Positions 24,084 through 32,602 of a stretch of DNA of 64,000 bases are shown one piece after another. The notes below the pieces were generated by a model that worked only from the letters and a program-made list of their open reading frames with translations, ran no database searches and had not been told where the DNA came from. Every line of letters starts with the position of its first letter. Within the stretch, counting starts at the first letter, position 1. The DNA comes from Pseudomonas sp. H9 (lineage in GTDB: Bacteria > Pseudomonadota > Gammaproteobacteria > Pseudomonadales > Pseudomonadaceae): the NCBI RefSeq assembly GCF_004353925.1, contig NZ_SMOK01000002.1, positions 1 to 64,000 on the forward strand, written 5' to 3'. Both the position numbers and the translations under genes were made by a program.

Positions 24084-25688
24084 GTGGCCACTGTGCTGCT
24101 CGTGGACCCGACCCCAATCGTACGCAGCGCGCTGCGGGGCCTGCTGGAAAGTATGGGGCATGCCATTGGCGCCGAGGCTGTTGATGTACCTTCGGCACTC
24201 ACCCTGGCGCGAGAGACGCGCCCCGAGCTGGTCATCCTTGAAATGGCGCTACCCGGCGCAGGTGGCCTCGACCTGCTGCGCCGCCTCAAGGCGCGTGACC
24301 CAGCGCCGAAGTTGCTGGTTTACAGCCGGCAGAATCCGGAACATTTTGCACCGCTGTGCTTCCAGTCAGGGGCCAGTGGCTTCGTTAGCAAAGACGAGGA
24401 CCTTTCAGAGCTGCGCAAGGCCATTGGCGATGTGTTGGCCGGACGCGCGCATTTTGCTCGCAATCATATGTTGCCGGGCAGTGGCGGTGAGCTGGACAGC
24501 CTGACACCACGCGAGCTGGCGGTACTGAAACTGATTGCCGAAGGTCACTCCAACCTGAGTATCGCCGAGCAATTACGGATCAACTTCAAGACCGTCAGCA
24601 CCTACAAGGGCCATCTGCTCGAAAAACTGCACGTTGGCTCCAATGTGGAACTGGCCGAAATCGCACGGCGCAATGGCCTGGTGGGCGGGCAGGAGAACAG
24701 TGCTGGCGCCATGGTGGCAGACGTGTTGCCGCTGGAGTTGGGCATGCTGCGTGAGCTGGTGAACGCTTCGCCCAATCCGATGTTTGTGCGCACCACCACC
24801 GGCACGCTGCTGTTCTGCAACCAGCGCTTCCTCGACTACTACCACATCACCGCAGAAGAGGCGCTGAACTCCGGATTTGCCGACGCGCGCTGGTTCTCAG
24901 CCTCGTTACGGCAGCGGCTGCCGGAGATGTTTGAGCGATTGGTCAAGGAGGGCGTTCCGGTTTCCGTGAGCAACCGCGTCGAGGTTTTTGGCGAGCCGCG
25001 TGTGCTGCATTTCTGGATGGTGCCGTATCGCGATGCCAACGGTCATTTCGCCGGTATGTTGGGAGGCTTGCAGGACATCACCACCAGCGAGGGGCATTTG
25101 ATCGAGCTTCGCGATCGCGCATTGGCCGCTGAGGCGCAGTTACGCCAGCGGGCCGACCTGTACAAATCGTCGCTCACTGAACTTGCCGTACGCCTGCAAA
25201 ACATGGAACTGCACCCGGCAACGCCGGGCCTTGCGGCGCTGGCTGACCGTTTGGCGCGGCTACGGCGTATTTGCGATCTCGAGGATGCCCAGGTAGCGCC
25301 TTTGCCAGTCTCCTGTGAGTTGTGCGCCTTGATCGAGCGCACCCTGATCGGGCAGGCGGTAAGTCTGTTGACCCTGTCCGCTCCGAGCGCCAATTGGGTC
25401 TGGGTGGACGTGCAGCTGTTTTCGGAATGGATGAACAGCGCGCTGGCACTGTTTCACAGCGATTACGATGCGCCGACCCTGCTGCGCCTGAGTATGACGC
25501 AGCGAGAAAACGGACGACTGCTGGCGCATCTGCAGATCAACGGTCAGATGGCGCTGGACAGCATCATAGACCGCAGCCACGCCGAGCATCTGGCAGAGCA
25601 ACTGGGCGGGCATTTCAACTATCAACGCCTTGAAAACGAAGCTGTCGTTACCTTCGAGCTCGAATTGCTCATGGCCACCGCCCGCTGA
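24084..25688 (+). CDS. REC(pseudo)-LuxR HTH-PAS regulator
   Basis: The 534-residue protein has an unusual order. A receiver domain (about 1-120) comes first. A LuxR/NarL-type helix-turn-helix (about 139-200, LTPRELAVLKLIAEGHSNLS and KTVSTYKGHLLEKL) follows, then a PAS domain (about 212-330). The C-terminal region (about 340-534) resembles a histidine kinase core but shows no phosphorylatable His or clear N box. The expected phospho-acceptor Asp is Glu53 (VILEMALPG); Asp8, Ser81 and Lys103 of the receiver pocket are kept. Glu can mimic phosphorylation, so the output domain may be constitutively active or controlled by the PAS part. GTG at 24084 is preferred because GGAGG lies 7 bases before it. 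It probably controls the adjacent adhesin. Confidence 0.8.
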   Translation: MATVLLVDPTPIVRSALRGLLESMGHAIGAEAVDVPSALTLARETRPELVILEMALPGAGGLDLLRRLKARDPAPKLLVYSRQNPEHFAPLCFQSGASGFVSKDEDLSELRKAIGDVLAGRAHFARNHMLPGSGGELDSLTPRELAVLKLIAEGHSNLSIAEQLRINFKTVSTYKGHLLEKLHVGSNVELAEIARRNGLVGGQENSAGAMVADVLPLELGMLRELVNASPNPMFVRTTTGTLLFCNQRFLDYYHITAEEALNSGFADARWFSASLRQRLPEMFERLVKEGVPVSVSNRVEVFGEPRVLHFWMVPYRDANGHFAGMLGGLQDITTSEGHLIELRDRALAAEAQLRQRADLYKSSLTELAVRLQNMELHPATPGLAALADRLARLRRICDLEDAQVAPLPVSCELCALIERTLIGQAVSLLTLSAPSANWVWVDVQLFSEWMNSALALFHSDYDAPTLLRLSMTQRENGRLLAHLQINGQMALDSIIDRSHAEHLAEQLGGHFNYQRLENEAVVTFELELLMATAR

Positions 25689-25690
25689 CT

Positions 25691-25735
25691 AGCGAAGAAC
25701 TCTGATAGCGCTGCCTGAAGGACTCTGAGTTCGCT
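25691..25735. promoter_or_regulatory. Imperfect dyad upstream of the adhesin gene
   Basis: The GAACTC (25697-25702) and GAGTTC (25727-25732) arms, extended by AGCGAA and CGCT, lie between the regulator stop and the adhesin start. It is a possible operator for the preceding HTH protein. Confidence 0.35.
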
Positions 25736-25791
25736 CAGCGCCCCCTCTCCCTAGCATGTGTGCAACTCGATCCACTGCCGGAGTTGCCATC

Positions 25792-28700
25792 ATGATCACC
25801 CGCTCGAAGCCGTGTTTCCTGCGCCGCGCCAGCGCGCTGTTCGCCCTTGGCGCTCTCAGTGCTGCCTTCCTCGGCGACGCCATCGCCGATACGCCGATTA
25901 CCTTCGTCGGCAATACCGGCTCGGTGGAGAAGCAACTGGGCGATTTCTTCTTCATTGAAGGGACAGCCATGACCGCCGGTAACTACTCGGGCTTGAACCT
26001 GAGAACCGAGGTGGATGGCAACGGCAACCTGCAACTGCAGATGGCTGACAATCCGGTGTTCGAGTCGGTGATCACCGGCAACACCATGATCAACAATGAT
26101 GGCTTGACCATTCTCGGTGGCCCAAGCGTGAGCACCTACGGTATCGACGCGGGCTACCAGAAAATCACCAGCGTCGCAGCAGGCGATATCAGTGACAACT
26201 CAACCGATGCAATCAATGGTTCGCAGTTGAGTGCAACCAACCAACAGGTTAGCCAGAACACCACCAACATCAACAACATGAACACCAGCATCAGCAACGG
26301 TACGGTCGGCACGGTTCAGCGCACCGGCACGGATCAGCTGTCACTGATTGCAGCGGGCGGTGATGCCTCTGCGCCGGGTAACGCGCAAGTGCTGACTAAC
26401 GTGGCGCAGGGTGCACTCAACGCAAATTCCATCGACGCTATCAACGGCTCGCAGTTGCATGAAACCAATCAGCAAGTGGAGGCCAATACCACCAATATCA
26501 GTAACATTGATGGTCGTGTGACCACTGTGGAAGGTAATGTCACTACCTTGCAGGGCGATGTTACCAACCTGGCCAACACCCCGATTACGTTCCTTGGCAA
26601 TGCCGGCGCGGTTGAGAAGAGATTGGGTGAGACCTTCATCATCCAAGGTGCGGAGTCTACCGCCGGTAGTTACTCGGGTTCCAACCTGAGAACCGAAGTG
26701 GATGGCAACGGCAACCTGCAGCTGCAGATGGCTGACAATCCGGTATTCGAGTCGGTGATCACCGGCAATACCACGATCAACAATGATGGCTTGACCATTC
26801 TCGGCGGCCCAAGCGTGACCACCTACGGTATCGACGCGGGCAACCAGAAGATCACCAGCGTCGCAGCAGGCGATATCAGTGACAGCTCAACCGATGCAAT
26901 CAATGGTTCGCAGTTGAGTGCAACCAACCAACAGGTTAGCCAGAACACCACCAACATCAACAACATGACCACCAACATCAGCAACGGCACGCTCGGCCCG
27001 GTGCAGCGCACCGGCACCGATTTGCTGTCGCTGATTGCCGCCGGTGGTGATGCCAGTGCGCCGGGCAATGCGCAGATGCTGACCAACGTGGCGGCGGGTG
27101 CGGTTAACGCAAACTCTATCGACGCGATCAACGGCTCGCAGTTGTATGCGACCAATCAGCAAGTGGACGTCAACACCACCAATATCACCAACCTTGATGG
27201 CCGTGTGACGACTGTGACAGGCGACGTCACCACCTTGCAGGGTAATGTGACCAACCTCGGCAACCACATCGATAACATCTACAACACCGGCACCAAGTAT
27301 TTCCATGCCAACTCGACCGGTAGCGATTCTTCTGCCACGGGTGTGGATTCGGTGGCCATCGGCATGGGCGCGGTTTCCAGTCATGACGGCAGCGTCGCCC
27401 TGGGTGCCGGTTCTGTCGCCAACGGCAGCACCCTCGGGCACCAGGCCTATCTGGTGGGCGGCACCGCCACGGGCGAAGTCAACATCGGTAACCGTCGCGT
27501 AACTGGCCTGTCGGCCGGTGCAGACGATACCGACGCGGTGAACGTCGCGCAGCTCAAGAAAGTCACGGCTGCCTCCACCGAGGGTTCGGTCAAGTACGAC
27601 CTCAATGGCGATGGCACCGTCAACTACAACAACGTGACCCTGGGTGGCACCACTTACAACAGCGTCACCAAGGTCGGTGGTACCAGGATTACCAACGTTG
27701 CCCGGGGTGTCAGTGACAGCGATGCGGTGAACATGTCTCAGCTCAACGAGACCAACGCCCAGGTCACCAACATCGATGGTCGCGTGACCACCGTCGAAGG
27801 CAGCATCACCAACATCAACAATGGCGCTGGCATCAAGTATTTCCACGCCAACTCCAGCAAGGCTGACTCGGTCGCCAGTGGCACTGATTCCGTCGCCGTC
27901 GGGCCGAGCGCTCAGGCCAGCGGCAAGGGTTCTGTCGCGATGGGTGATGGCGCCAGTGCTGCCGCAGACGGCAGCGTGGCCCTTGGGCAAGGCGCTAGTG
28001 ATAACGGTCGTGGTGCCGAAAACTATACCGGCAAGTACTCTGGCGCGGCCAACGCCAGCGTCGGGACTGTTTCGGTAGGCAACGCCGCCAAAGGTGAAAC
28101 CCGCACCCTCAGTAACGTCGCTGACGGCAAAGAGGCCACCGATGCCGTCAACCTGCGTCAGCTCGACGGTGCCGTGACGGAGTCCAAGCACTACACCGAC
28201 AACTCGATCAGCAAGGTCAACACCGAGGTGACCAACGTCACCAAAAACGTCACCAACCTCGACAACCGGGTAACCCATGTCGAGGGCAATGTCACCAAGG
28301 TGCAGAACGGCACCGATGGCATGTTCCAGGTCAATAACACCCGTCAACTGGCCAAACCGAAGCCTGTCGGTAAAGACTCGGTGGCCGGTGGTGCCGGAGC
28401 GGTAGCGGCAGGTGACAACAGCACTGCCATCGGTTCCAACGCCAAGGCCAGCGCCCGTAACTCGGTCGCCGTCGGTGCCAACTCGGTAGCCGAGCGCGAC
28501 AACAGTGTCTCGGTGGGCAGTGCTGGCAGCGAACGGCAGATCACCAACGTGGCTGCCGGTACCGTGAAGACTGATGCCGTAAACCTCGGCCAGTTGCAGA
28601 AGAGCATCGGAGACATTTCCAACCAGTTCTACGACTACACCGATTCTCGCTACAACGCGCTGCGCCACGATCTGAAGAAACAGGACGACATCCTCAGCTC

Positions 28701-28920
28701 AGGCATCGCCGGTGCAATGGCCATGGCCACGCTTCCACAGCCTCATACGCCAGGCGCCAGCATGACTTCTGTCGGGCTTGGCAACTTTCGTGGCCAAGGG
28801 GCGCTGGCAGTGGGCGTGTCGAAGATTACTGACAACGGCAAATGGGTCATCAAACTGCAAGGCAGTGCAACCAGCCAAGGCGAGTCCGGTGTTGCCGCCG
28901 GGGTCGGTTACCAGTGGTGA
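25792..28920 (+). CDS. YadA-type trimeric autotransporter adhesin
   Basis: The 1042-residue type Vc autotransporter has a signal peptide (about 1-33, ending AIADTP). Two tandem head/stalk modules of about 229 residues follow (starting near residues 34 and 263), sharing NNDGLTILGGPSV, TSVAAGDISD and DAINGSQLSATNQQV. Next come YadA head repeats (SVAIGMGAVSSHDGSVALGAG, SVAMGDGASAAADGSVALGQG) and neck motifs such as DAVNVAQLKKV. Coiled-coil stalks with TNIDGRVTTVEG heptads lead to the C-terminal membrane anchor (about 965-1042) ending in Gly-Tyr-Gln-Trp. It should trimerise, thread itself through the outer membrane and mediate adhesion or aggregation. GGAG 8 bases before 25792 picks the start. 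It is followed after 34 bases by a lipoprotein gene. Confidence 0.92.
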   Translation: MITRSKPCFLRRASALFALGALSAAFLGDAIADTPITFVGNTGSVEKQLGDFFFIEGTAMTAGNYSGLNLRTEVDGNGNLQLQMADNPVFESVITGNTMINNDGLTILGGPSVSTYGIDAGYQKITSVAAGDISDNSTDAINGSQLSATNQQVSQNTTNINNMNTSISNGTVGTVQRTGTDQLSLIAAGGDASAPGNAQVLTNVAQGALNANSIDAINGSQLHETNQQVEANTTNISNIDGRVTTVEGNVTTLQGDVTNLANTPITFLGNAGAVEKRLGETFIIQGAESTAGSYSGSNLRTEVDGNGNLQLQMADNPVFESVITGNTTINNDGLTILGGPSVTTYGIDAGNQKITSVAAGDISDSSTDAINGSQLSATNQQVSQNTTNINNMTTNISNGTLGPVQRTGTDLLSLIAAGGDASAPGNAQMLTNVAAGAVNANSIDAINGSQLYATNQQVDVNTTNITNLDGRVTTVTGDVTTLQGNVTNLGNHIDNIYNTGTKYFHANSTGSDSSATGVDSVAIGMGAVSSHDGSVALGAGSVANGSTLGHQAYLVGGTATGEVNIGNRRVTGLSAGADDTDAVNVAQLKKVTAASTEGSVKYDLNGDGTVNYNNVTLGGTTYNSVTKVGGTRITNVARGVSDSDAVNMSQLNETNAQVTNIDGRVTTVEGSITNINNGAGIKYFHANSSKADSVASGTDSVAVGPSAQASGKGSVAMGDGASAAADGSVALGQGASDNGRGAENYTGKYSGAANASVGTVSVGNAAKGETRTLSNVADGKEATDAVNLRQLDGAVTESKHYTDNSISKVNTEVTNVTKNVTNLDNRVTHVEGNVTKVQNGTDGMFQVNNTRQLAKPKPVGKDSVAGGAGAVAAGDNSTAIGSNAKASARNSVAVGANSVAERDNSVSVGSAGSERQITNVAAGTVKTDAVNLGQLQKSIGDISNQFYDYTDSRYNALRHDLKKQDDILSSGIAGAMAMATLPQPHTPGASMTSVGLGNFRGQGALAVGVSKITDNGKWVIKLQGSATSQGESGVAAGVGYQW

Positions 28921-28954
28921 GTTTTTCCATCCCCTTAAGCGTAAGGAGTGAATC

Positions 28955-29815
28955 ATGAATACTTCCAGCAAGTGGCTGACCACCCTGTTGCTTGCGCTCT
29001 GCCTGCTGGCCGGCTGCAACAATACCGCGCAGAATGCCGTCAGCACCGGCAAGGCCAATGTTGAATCGCTTGGGATCTTGGAGTATCCGGCGCTGCCGGT
29101 GATCCGTAACGCGCTTTTCAGCATGTCGCCGTTGGTGGATGGCAAACGCAACCCGGCGGTTATGCAGCAAATTTGCGGCCTGGCTCGCGATGAATTGAAA
29201 CAGAGCGATGTCGACCGGTTTGTCAGTGCCAGCGGCGAGACCCGTGAATCGTTGATCAATAAGGGCGGGGTGACCGCGCTGTTGGTCAGCGGTAATCACC
29301 AGGGTCAGGAGATCGCCTGTGCCGCGTTTCTGGCGACGGCTCCGCTTATTCAGGTCGATGGTAATGATTTCATCGCGGCGCAAAAGGGTGCAGACGGCAA
29401 GCTTCAGGTCGATTCGCGTCGTCTGAAAGAGGTCATGGCGTTCCGGATTGCGTTGGCCCGCACTGACGCCGAGTACTTCTCGCTGATTGCTGAGAAGCTG
29501 CAGCAAACGCCGGGTCTGACTAGCGCACAGTATCAAGCCAAAGCTCGTGAGCTGTTTTCCGAACTGGCACCGGCCTACCTGAAACGCGCCAAAGAGCAGA
29601 TGCCGCTGCCTGGTACTCAGTATCAACTCAAACGTCTGGACAATGAACGCTTCGCCTTTGGTACGTCCAATGGTGGCGAGTATGTGTACGGGAACGATGG
29701 TATGACACTGCGCCAAGACAACATCACGTGGTATGGCGAGGGGCAACTGATGGGGCAGCGTCGTACCCTGAAAATTGCCTATTACCCGGATGCTGTTGTT
29801 GAGCGTATCCGGTAG
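28955..29815 (+). CDS. Lipoprotein of unknown function downstream of the adhesin
   Basis: The 286-residue protein has a clear lipoprotein signal, lipobox LLAGC with Cys21, and a mature domain I do not recognise. The mature part has helices around 150-190 and a C-terminal beta-rich region (QYQLKRLDNERFAFGTSNGGEYVYG). AAGGAG precedes the ATG. The close position after the YadA-type gene recalls accessory proteins of trimeric autotransporters, such as the lipoprotein SadB with SadA, but no sequence likeness is claimed. The TAG stop codon (29813-29815) lies inside a REP element. Confidence 0.7.
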   Translation: MNTSSKWLTTLLLALCLLAGCNNTAQNAVSTGKANVESLGILEYPALPVIRNALFSMSPLVDGKRNPAVMQQICGLARDELKQSDVDRFVSASGETRESLINKGGVTALLVSGNHQGQEIACAAFLATAPLIQVDGNDFIAAQKGADGKLQVDSRRLKEVMAFRIALARTDAEYFSLIAEKLQQTPGLTSAQYQAKARELFSELAPAYLKRAKEQMPLPGTQYQLKRLDNERFAFGTSNGGEYVYGNDGMTLRQDNITWYGEGQLMGQRRTLKIAYYPDAVVERIR

Positions 29816-29882
29816 GAGCGGGCTTGCCCCGCGATTGCGGTGTGTCAGTCACATAGCAATCGCGGGGCAAGCCCGCTCCTAC
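29811..29882. repeat. REP pair supplying the lipoprotein stop codon
   Basis: The pair of inverted cores begins GGTAGGAGCGGGC, and its TAG is the in-frame stop of the preceding gene. Confidence 0.9.
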
Positions 29883-29886
29883 ATTA

Positions 29887-30351
29887 TTAGTTACTGAAGC
29901 TGCCGCGTAGTTGTTCAGCATGAAACTCTAAAGATTGCGGACGATATCCTGAACGCAGCGGCGGCAACGGCAGGCAGTCGCTCCACTCGGCACCAGGCTG
30001 CAACTCACCGGGGCCACGGTAGCGCGGCGCGCTGTAGGTGTTTTCGCTGAGGTTGACGCTGTCGCCAGGGGCGTAGGCGGCAACGCGCCAGCGCAAGGTT
30101 TGCAGGGGCACATCGTTACCGTTTTTCATGTGCACGCGTAGCGGTCGGTCGGCAGGGCACTGTTCGGGGGCGTAGGTCAGGCGCAGGTCCAGACGGGCCA
30201 GTTGGCGGGTTTCGCGGTTGTCCTGCCAGACTACCCACAGAGCCACCAGGCCCAGGCCGAAAATGGCTGCCAGGGAAATCGGCAGGGCTTTGGCAGGGTA
30301 GCGCAGCAGCAACACCAGCCAGGTGAGGATGAGCAGGGCGCCGATGATCAT
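29887..30351 (-). CDS. Conserved membrane protein of unknown function
   Basis: The 154-residue protein has two N-terminal membrane helices (about 2-18 and 22-43) and a periplasmic domain (about 50-150). The periplasmic part contains a Cys pair (EQCPADRPLR and SDCLPLPPLR) and an immunoglobulin-like look. Homologues next to algA in pseudomonads carry general names such as putative exported or transporter protein. It is transcribed in the same direction as the alginate operon, 106 bases after algA, separated by a REP pair. I do not assign a function. Confidence 0.65.
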   Translation of the reverse strand: MIIGALLILTWLVLLLRYPAKALPISLAAIFGLGLVALWVVWQDNRETRQLARLDLRLTYAPEQCPADRPLRVHMKNGNDVPLQTLRWRVAAYAPGDSVNLSENTYSAPRYRGPGELQPGAEWSDCLPLPPLRSGYRPQSLEFHAEQLRGSFSN

Positions 30352-30397
30352 GGGCGAGGCCTTGGTTACGGAGGTGCTTTTATCCTAACCAAAAAGT

Positions 30398-30453
30398 ATC
30401 GCGGGGCAAGCCCGCTCCCACCGGTCTGGTGGGAGCGGGCTTGCCCCGCGATA
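30398..30453. repeat. REP pair after algA
   Basis: Inverted and forward REP cores, with only 13 bases between, form a hairpin 4 bases past the algA stop. It may stabilise the 3' end of the alginate message or end transcription. Confidence 0.9.
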
Positions 30454-30457
30454 GGGG

Positions 30458-31909
30458 TTACTGCGCGATGGTTTTGACCGAAATCCCTCGCTCAATCGGC
30501 GTCGAGCGCCCGTAGATATCCTCGAAACGCTCGATATCGTCTTCCCCCAGGTAGCTGCCCGACTGTACCTCGATGATCTCCAGCGGGATCTTGCCGGGGT
30601 TGCGCAAACGGTGCACCGAGGCAATCGGGATGTAGGTGGACTGGTTCTCGGTGAGCAAGAACACATTTTCGTCGCAGGTCACTTCAGCGGTGCCCGATAC
30701 CACGATCCAGTGTTCTGCGCGGTGGTGGTGCATCTGCAGCGACAGGCTGGCGCCCGGTTTGACCGTGATGTGTTTGACCTGGAAACGGCCGCCCATGTCC
30801 ACCGAATCGTAGGACCCCCACGGCCGATACACTTCGCAATGATTTTGCGTTTCGCTGCGGCCCTGTTCGTTGAGGGTGTTGACCAGTTGTTTGACGCCTT
30901 GCACCTTGTCTTTGTGGGCAATCATCATGGCGTCTTTGGTCTCGACTACCACAATGTTCTCAAGGCCGATCACCGAAACCAGTTTGCCGTTGCCGTGAAT
31001 CATGCAGTTGCGGCTGTCCTGGACCACCACGTCGCCTTTGGTGACGTTGCCGTTGGTGTCTTTCTCGTGCACGTCCCACAGGGACGACCAGCAGCCCACG
31101 TCGCTCCAGCCGGCACTCAGCGGTACCACGCAGGCACGTTGGGTTTTTTCCATAACTGCGTAGTCGATGGAGTTGTCCGGGCAGCAGGCGAAGGTGGCGT
31201 CATCAATGCTCAAGTTGTCGCCGTCTTCGGCACTGCGTTCCAGGGTCAGCAGGCAGGTGTCGTAGATGTCCGGGTCGTGCTTTTTCAGCTCTTCCAGGAA
31301 GCGGCTGGCCCGGAACAAGAACATGCCGCTGTTCCAGAAGTAGCCGCCAGCCTGAACGAATTCGTTGGCGCGTTTCTCGTCGGGTTTTTCCACGAACTGT
31401 GCGACCCGGCTGATGCCTTCGGGCAGCAGCGCGTCCTGGCTGGATTTAATGTAGCCGTAGCCGGTTTCCGGTTTGGTCGCCGGTACACCGAACAGCACCA
31501 TCTCGCCGCGTTCGGCGGCCACGGTTGCCAGGGCCAGGGCGCGTTGCAGGGCTTTCTGGTCGTCGATGACGTGATCGGCTGGCAGCACCAGCATCAACTC
31601 GTCACGCCCTTCATTGACCAGCTTCATCGCCGCCAGCGCGACTGCCGGTGCGGTATTGCGGCCAAACGGCTCAAGCAGAATGCCCTGGGTTTCCAGCTTC
31701 AGGTTTTGCAGTTGCTCAGTGACGATGAACTTGTGGTCTTTGTTGCAGACCACGATCGGTGTGTCCATGCCTTCGAACACCAGGCGCGACAGGGTTTGCT
31801 GGAACAAGGTGTGTTCACCGGTCAGGGCCAGGAACTGCTTGGGAAATTGTTTGCGCGACAGGGGCCACAGACGCGAACCGCTACCACCGGACAGGATGAC
31901 TGGAATCAT
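30458..31909 (-). CDS. algA: Bifunctional mannose-6-P isomerase/GDP-mannose pyrophosphorylase AlgA
   Basis: The 483-residue cytoplasmic enzyme makes mannose-6-phosphate from fructose-6-phosphate and GDP-mannose from mannose-1-phosphate. The N-terminal nucleotidyltransferase has the signature LSGGSGSRLWPLSRKQFPKQ (about 6-25) and FVEKPDEKRA. The C-terminal cupin isomerase part contains the PWGSYDSVD and QMHHHRAEHWIVVSGTAEV motifs (about 365-420). It is the last gene of the alginate operon, as in P. aeruginosa. Its start lies 33 bases after algF. Confidence 0.96.
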   Translation of the reverse strand: MIPVILSGGSGSRLWPLSRKQFPKQFLALTGEHTLFQQTLSRLVFEGMDTPIVVCNKDHKFIVTEQLQNLKLETQGILLEPFGRNTAPAVALAAMKLVNEGRDELMLVLPADHVIDDQKALQRALALATVAAERGEMVLFGVPATKPETGYGYIKSSQDALLPEGISRVAQFVEKPDEKRANEFVQAGGYFWNSGMFLFRASRFLEELKKHDPDIYDTCLLTLERSAEDGDNLSIDDATFACCPDNSIDYAVMEKTQRACVVPLSAGWSDVGCWSSLWDVHEKDTNGNVTKGDVVVQDSRNCMIHGNGKLVSVIGLENIVVVETKDAMMIAHKDKVQGVKQLVNTLNEQGRSETQNHCEVYRPWGSYDSVDMGGRFQVKHITVKPGASLSLQMHHHRAEHWIVVSGTAEVTCDENVFLLTENQSTYIPIASVHRLRNPGKIPLEIIEVQSGSYLGEDDIERFEDIYGRSTPIERGISVKTIAQ

Positions 31910-31942
31910 GAGTGTTCTCCGAAGTTTGAAATAGGCAGTTGA

Positions 31943-32590
31943 TTAACGGGTCGATACCGGGCGCTTGACCCAGACCGGCGACAGCGCGTCGCCGGAACCT
32001 GTGATGTAGAGCACCGCTGCTTCGCCGCGCTCCAGCGCCACCGGCTTCAGGTCGCTGACTTTTTTGTCGCCTTCATACAGGGCCAGGCTGACCTTGACCG
32101 GGTTGATCTCACGTTCGCCACGGGCCTTGGCGGCCACCGCTTTAACCACTTCGGTTTTGCCGTCGGCGGTTTTCAGGGTCAGGGCCTGGTTGCTGAGGTT
32201 CTGTACGCGAACCAGGGATTTCTGCTTGTTCTTGAACGGTGGTTCCTCGACCAGTTGCGGCGCTCCCGAGGCGTTGTTGACCAGGGTGTAGTAGTGGTCG
32301 GAGGCGAGCTTGACCGGCAGGCTCTGGCTACCGAGCTTGGCGCTGTAGTCGCCTTGCGGCATGAAGCTGAAATCGCTGCTGGCCTGGGCCGCGACGTTGT
32401 TGATTTGGGTGGTGCCGACGCTGGCGCTGACCGCTTGGTTGCTGGCGTTGTAGATGCGTACGAAAGTTGAACCTTTCGGCGCGCTCGGGCCGTACAGGGC
32501 GGCATCGGCGCCGGCCCAGGCCTGCAGCGAGAGCAGGCTCATACCGGCAGTCAGGGCAAAGGCTTTGGCAATACGGTGCTTGGTGGTCAT
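31943..32590 (-). CDS. algF: Alginate O-acetylation protein AlgF
   Basis: The 215-residue periplasmic protein has a signal peptide cleaved after AWA (residue 26). It contains two beta-rich domains connected near residue 120. AlgF is needed for O-acetylation of alginate together with AlgI and AlgJ and is thought to pass acetyl groups or bridge AlgJ and AlgX. Its place between algJ and algA is canonical. It lies 12 bases after algJ. Confidence 0.93.
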   Translation of the reverse strand: MTTKHRIAKAFALTAGMSLLSLQAWAGADAALYGPSAPKGSTFVRIYNASNQAVSASVGTTQINNVAAQASSDFSFMPQGDYSAKLGSQSLPVKLASDHYYTLVNNASGAPQLVEEPPFKNKQKSLVRVQNLSNQALTLKTADGKTEVVKAVAAKARGEREINPVKVSLALYEGDKKVSDLKPVALERGEAAVLYITGSGDALSPVWVKRPVSTR

Positions 32591-32602
32591 GTGCGTTACC
32601 TC

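Noticed and set aside
26887..28668. Long minus-strand open frame (593 residues) opposite the adhesin gene
   Set aside because: The repetitive adhesin coding sequence produces a long antisense frame; there is no ribosome binding site or domain, and the plus-strand adhesin is certain.
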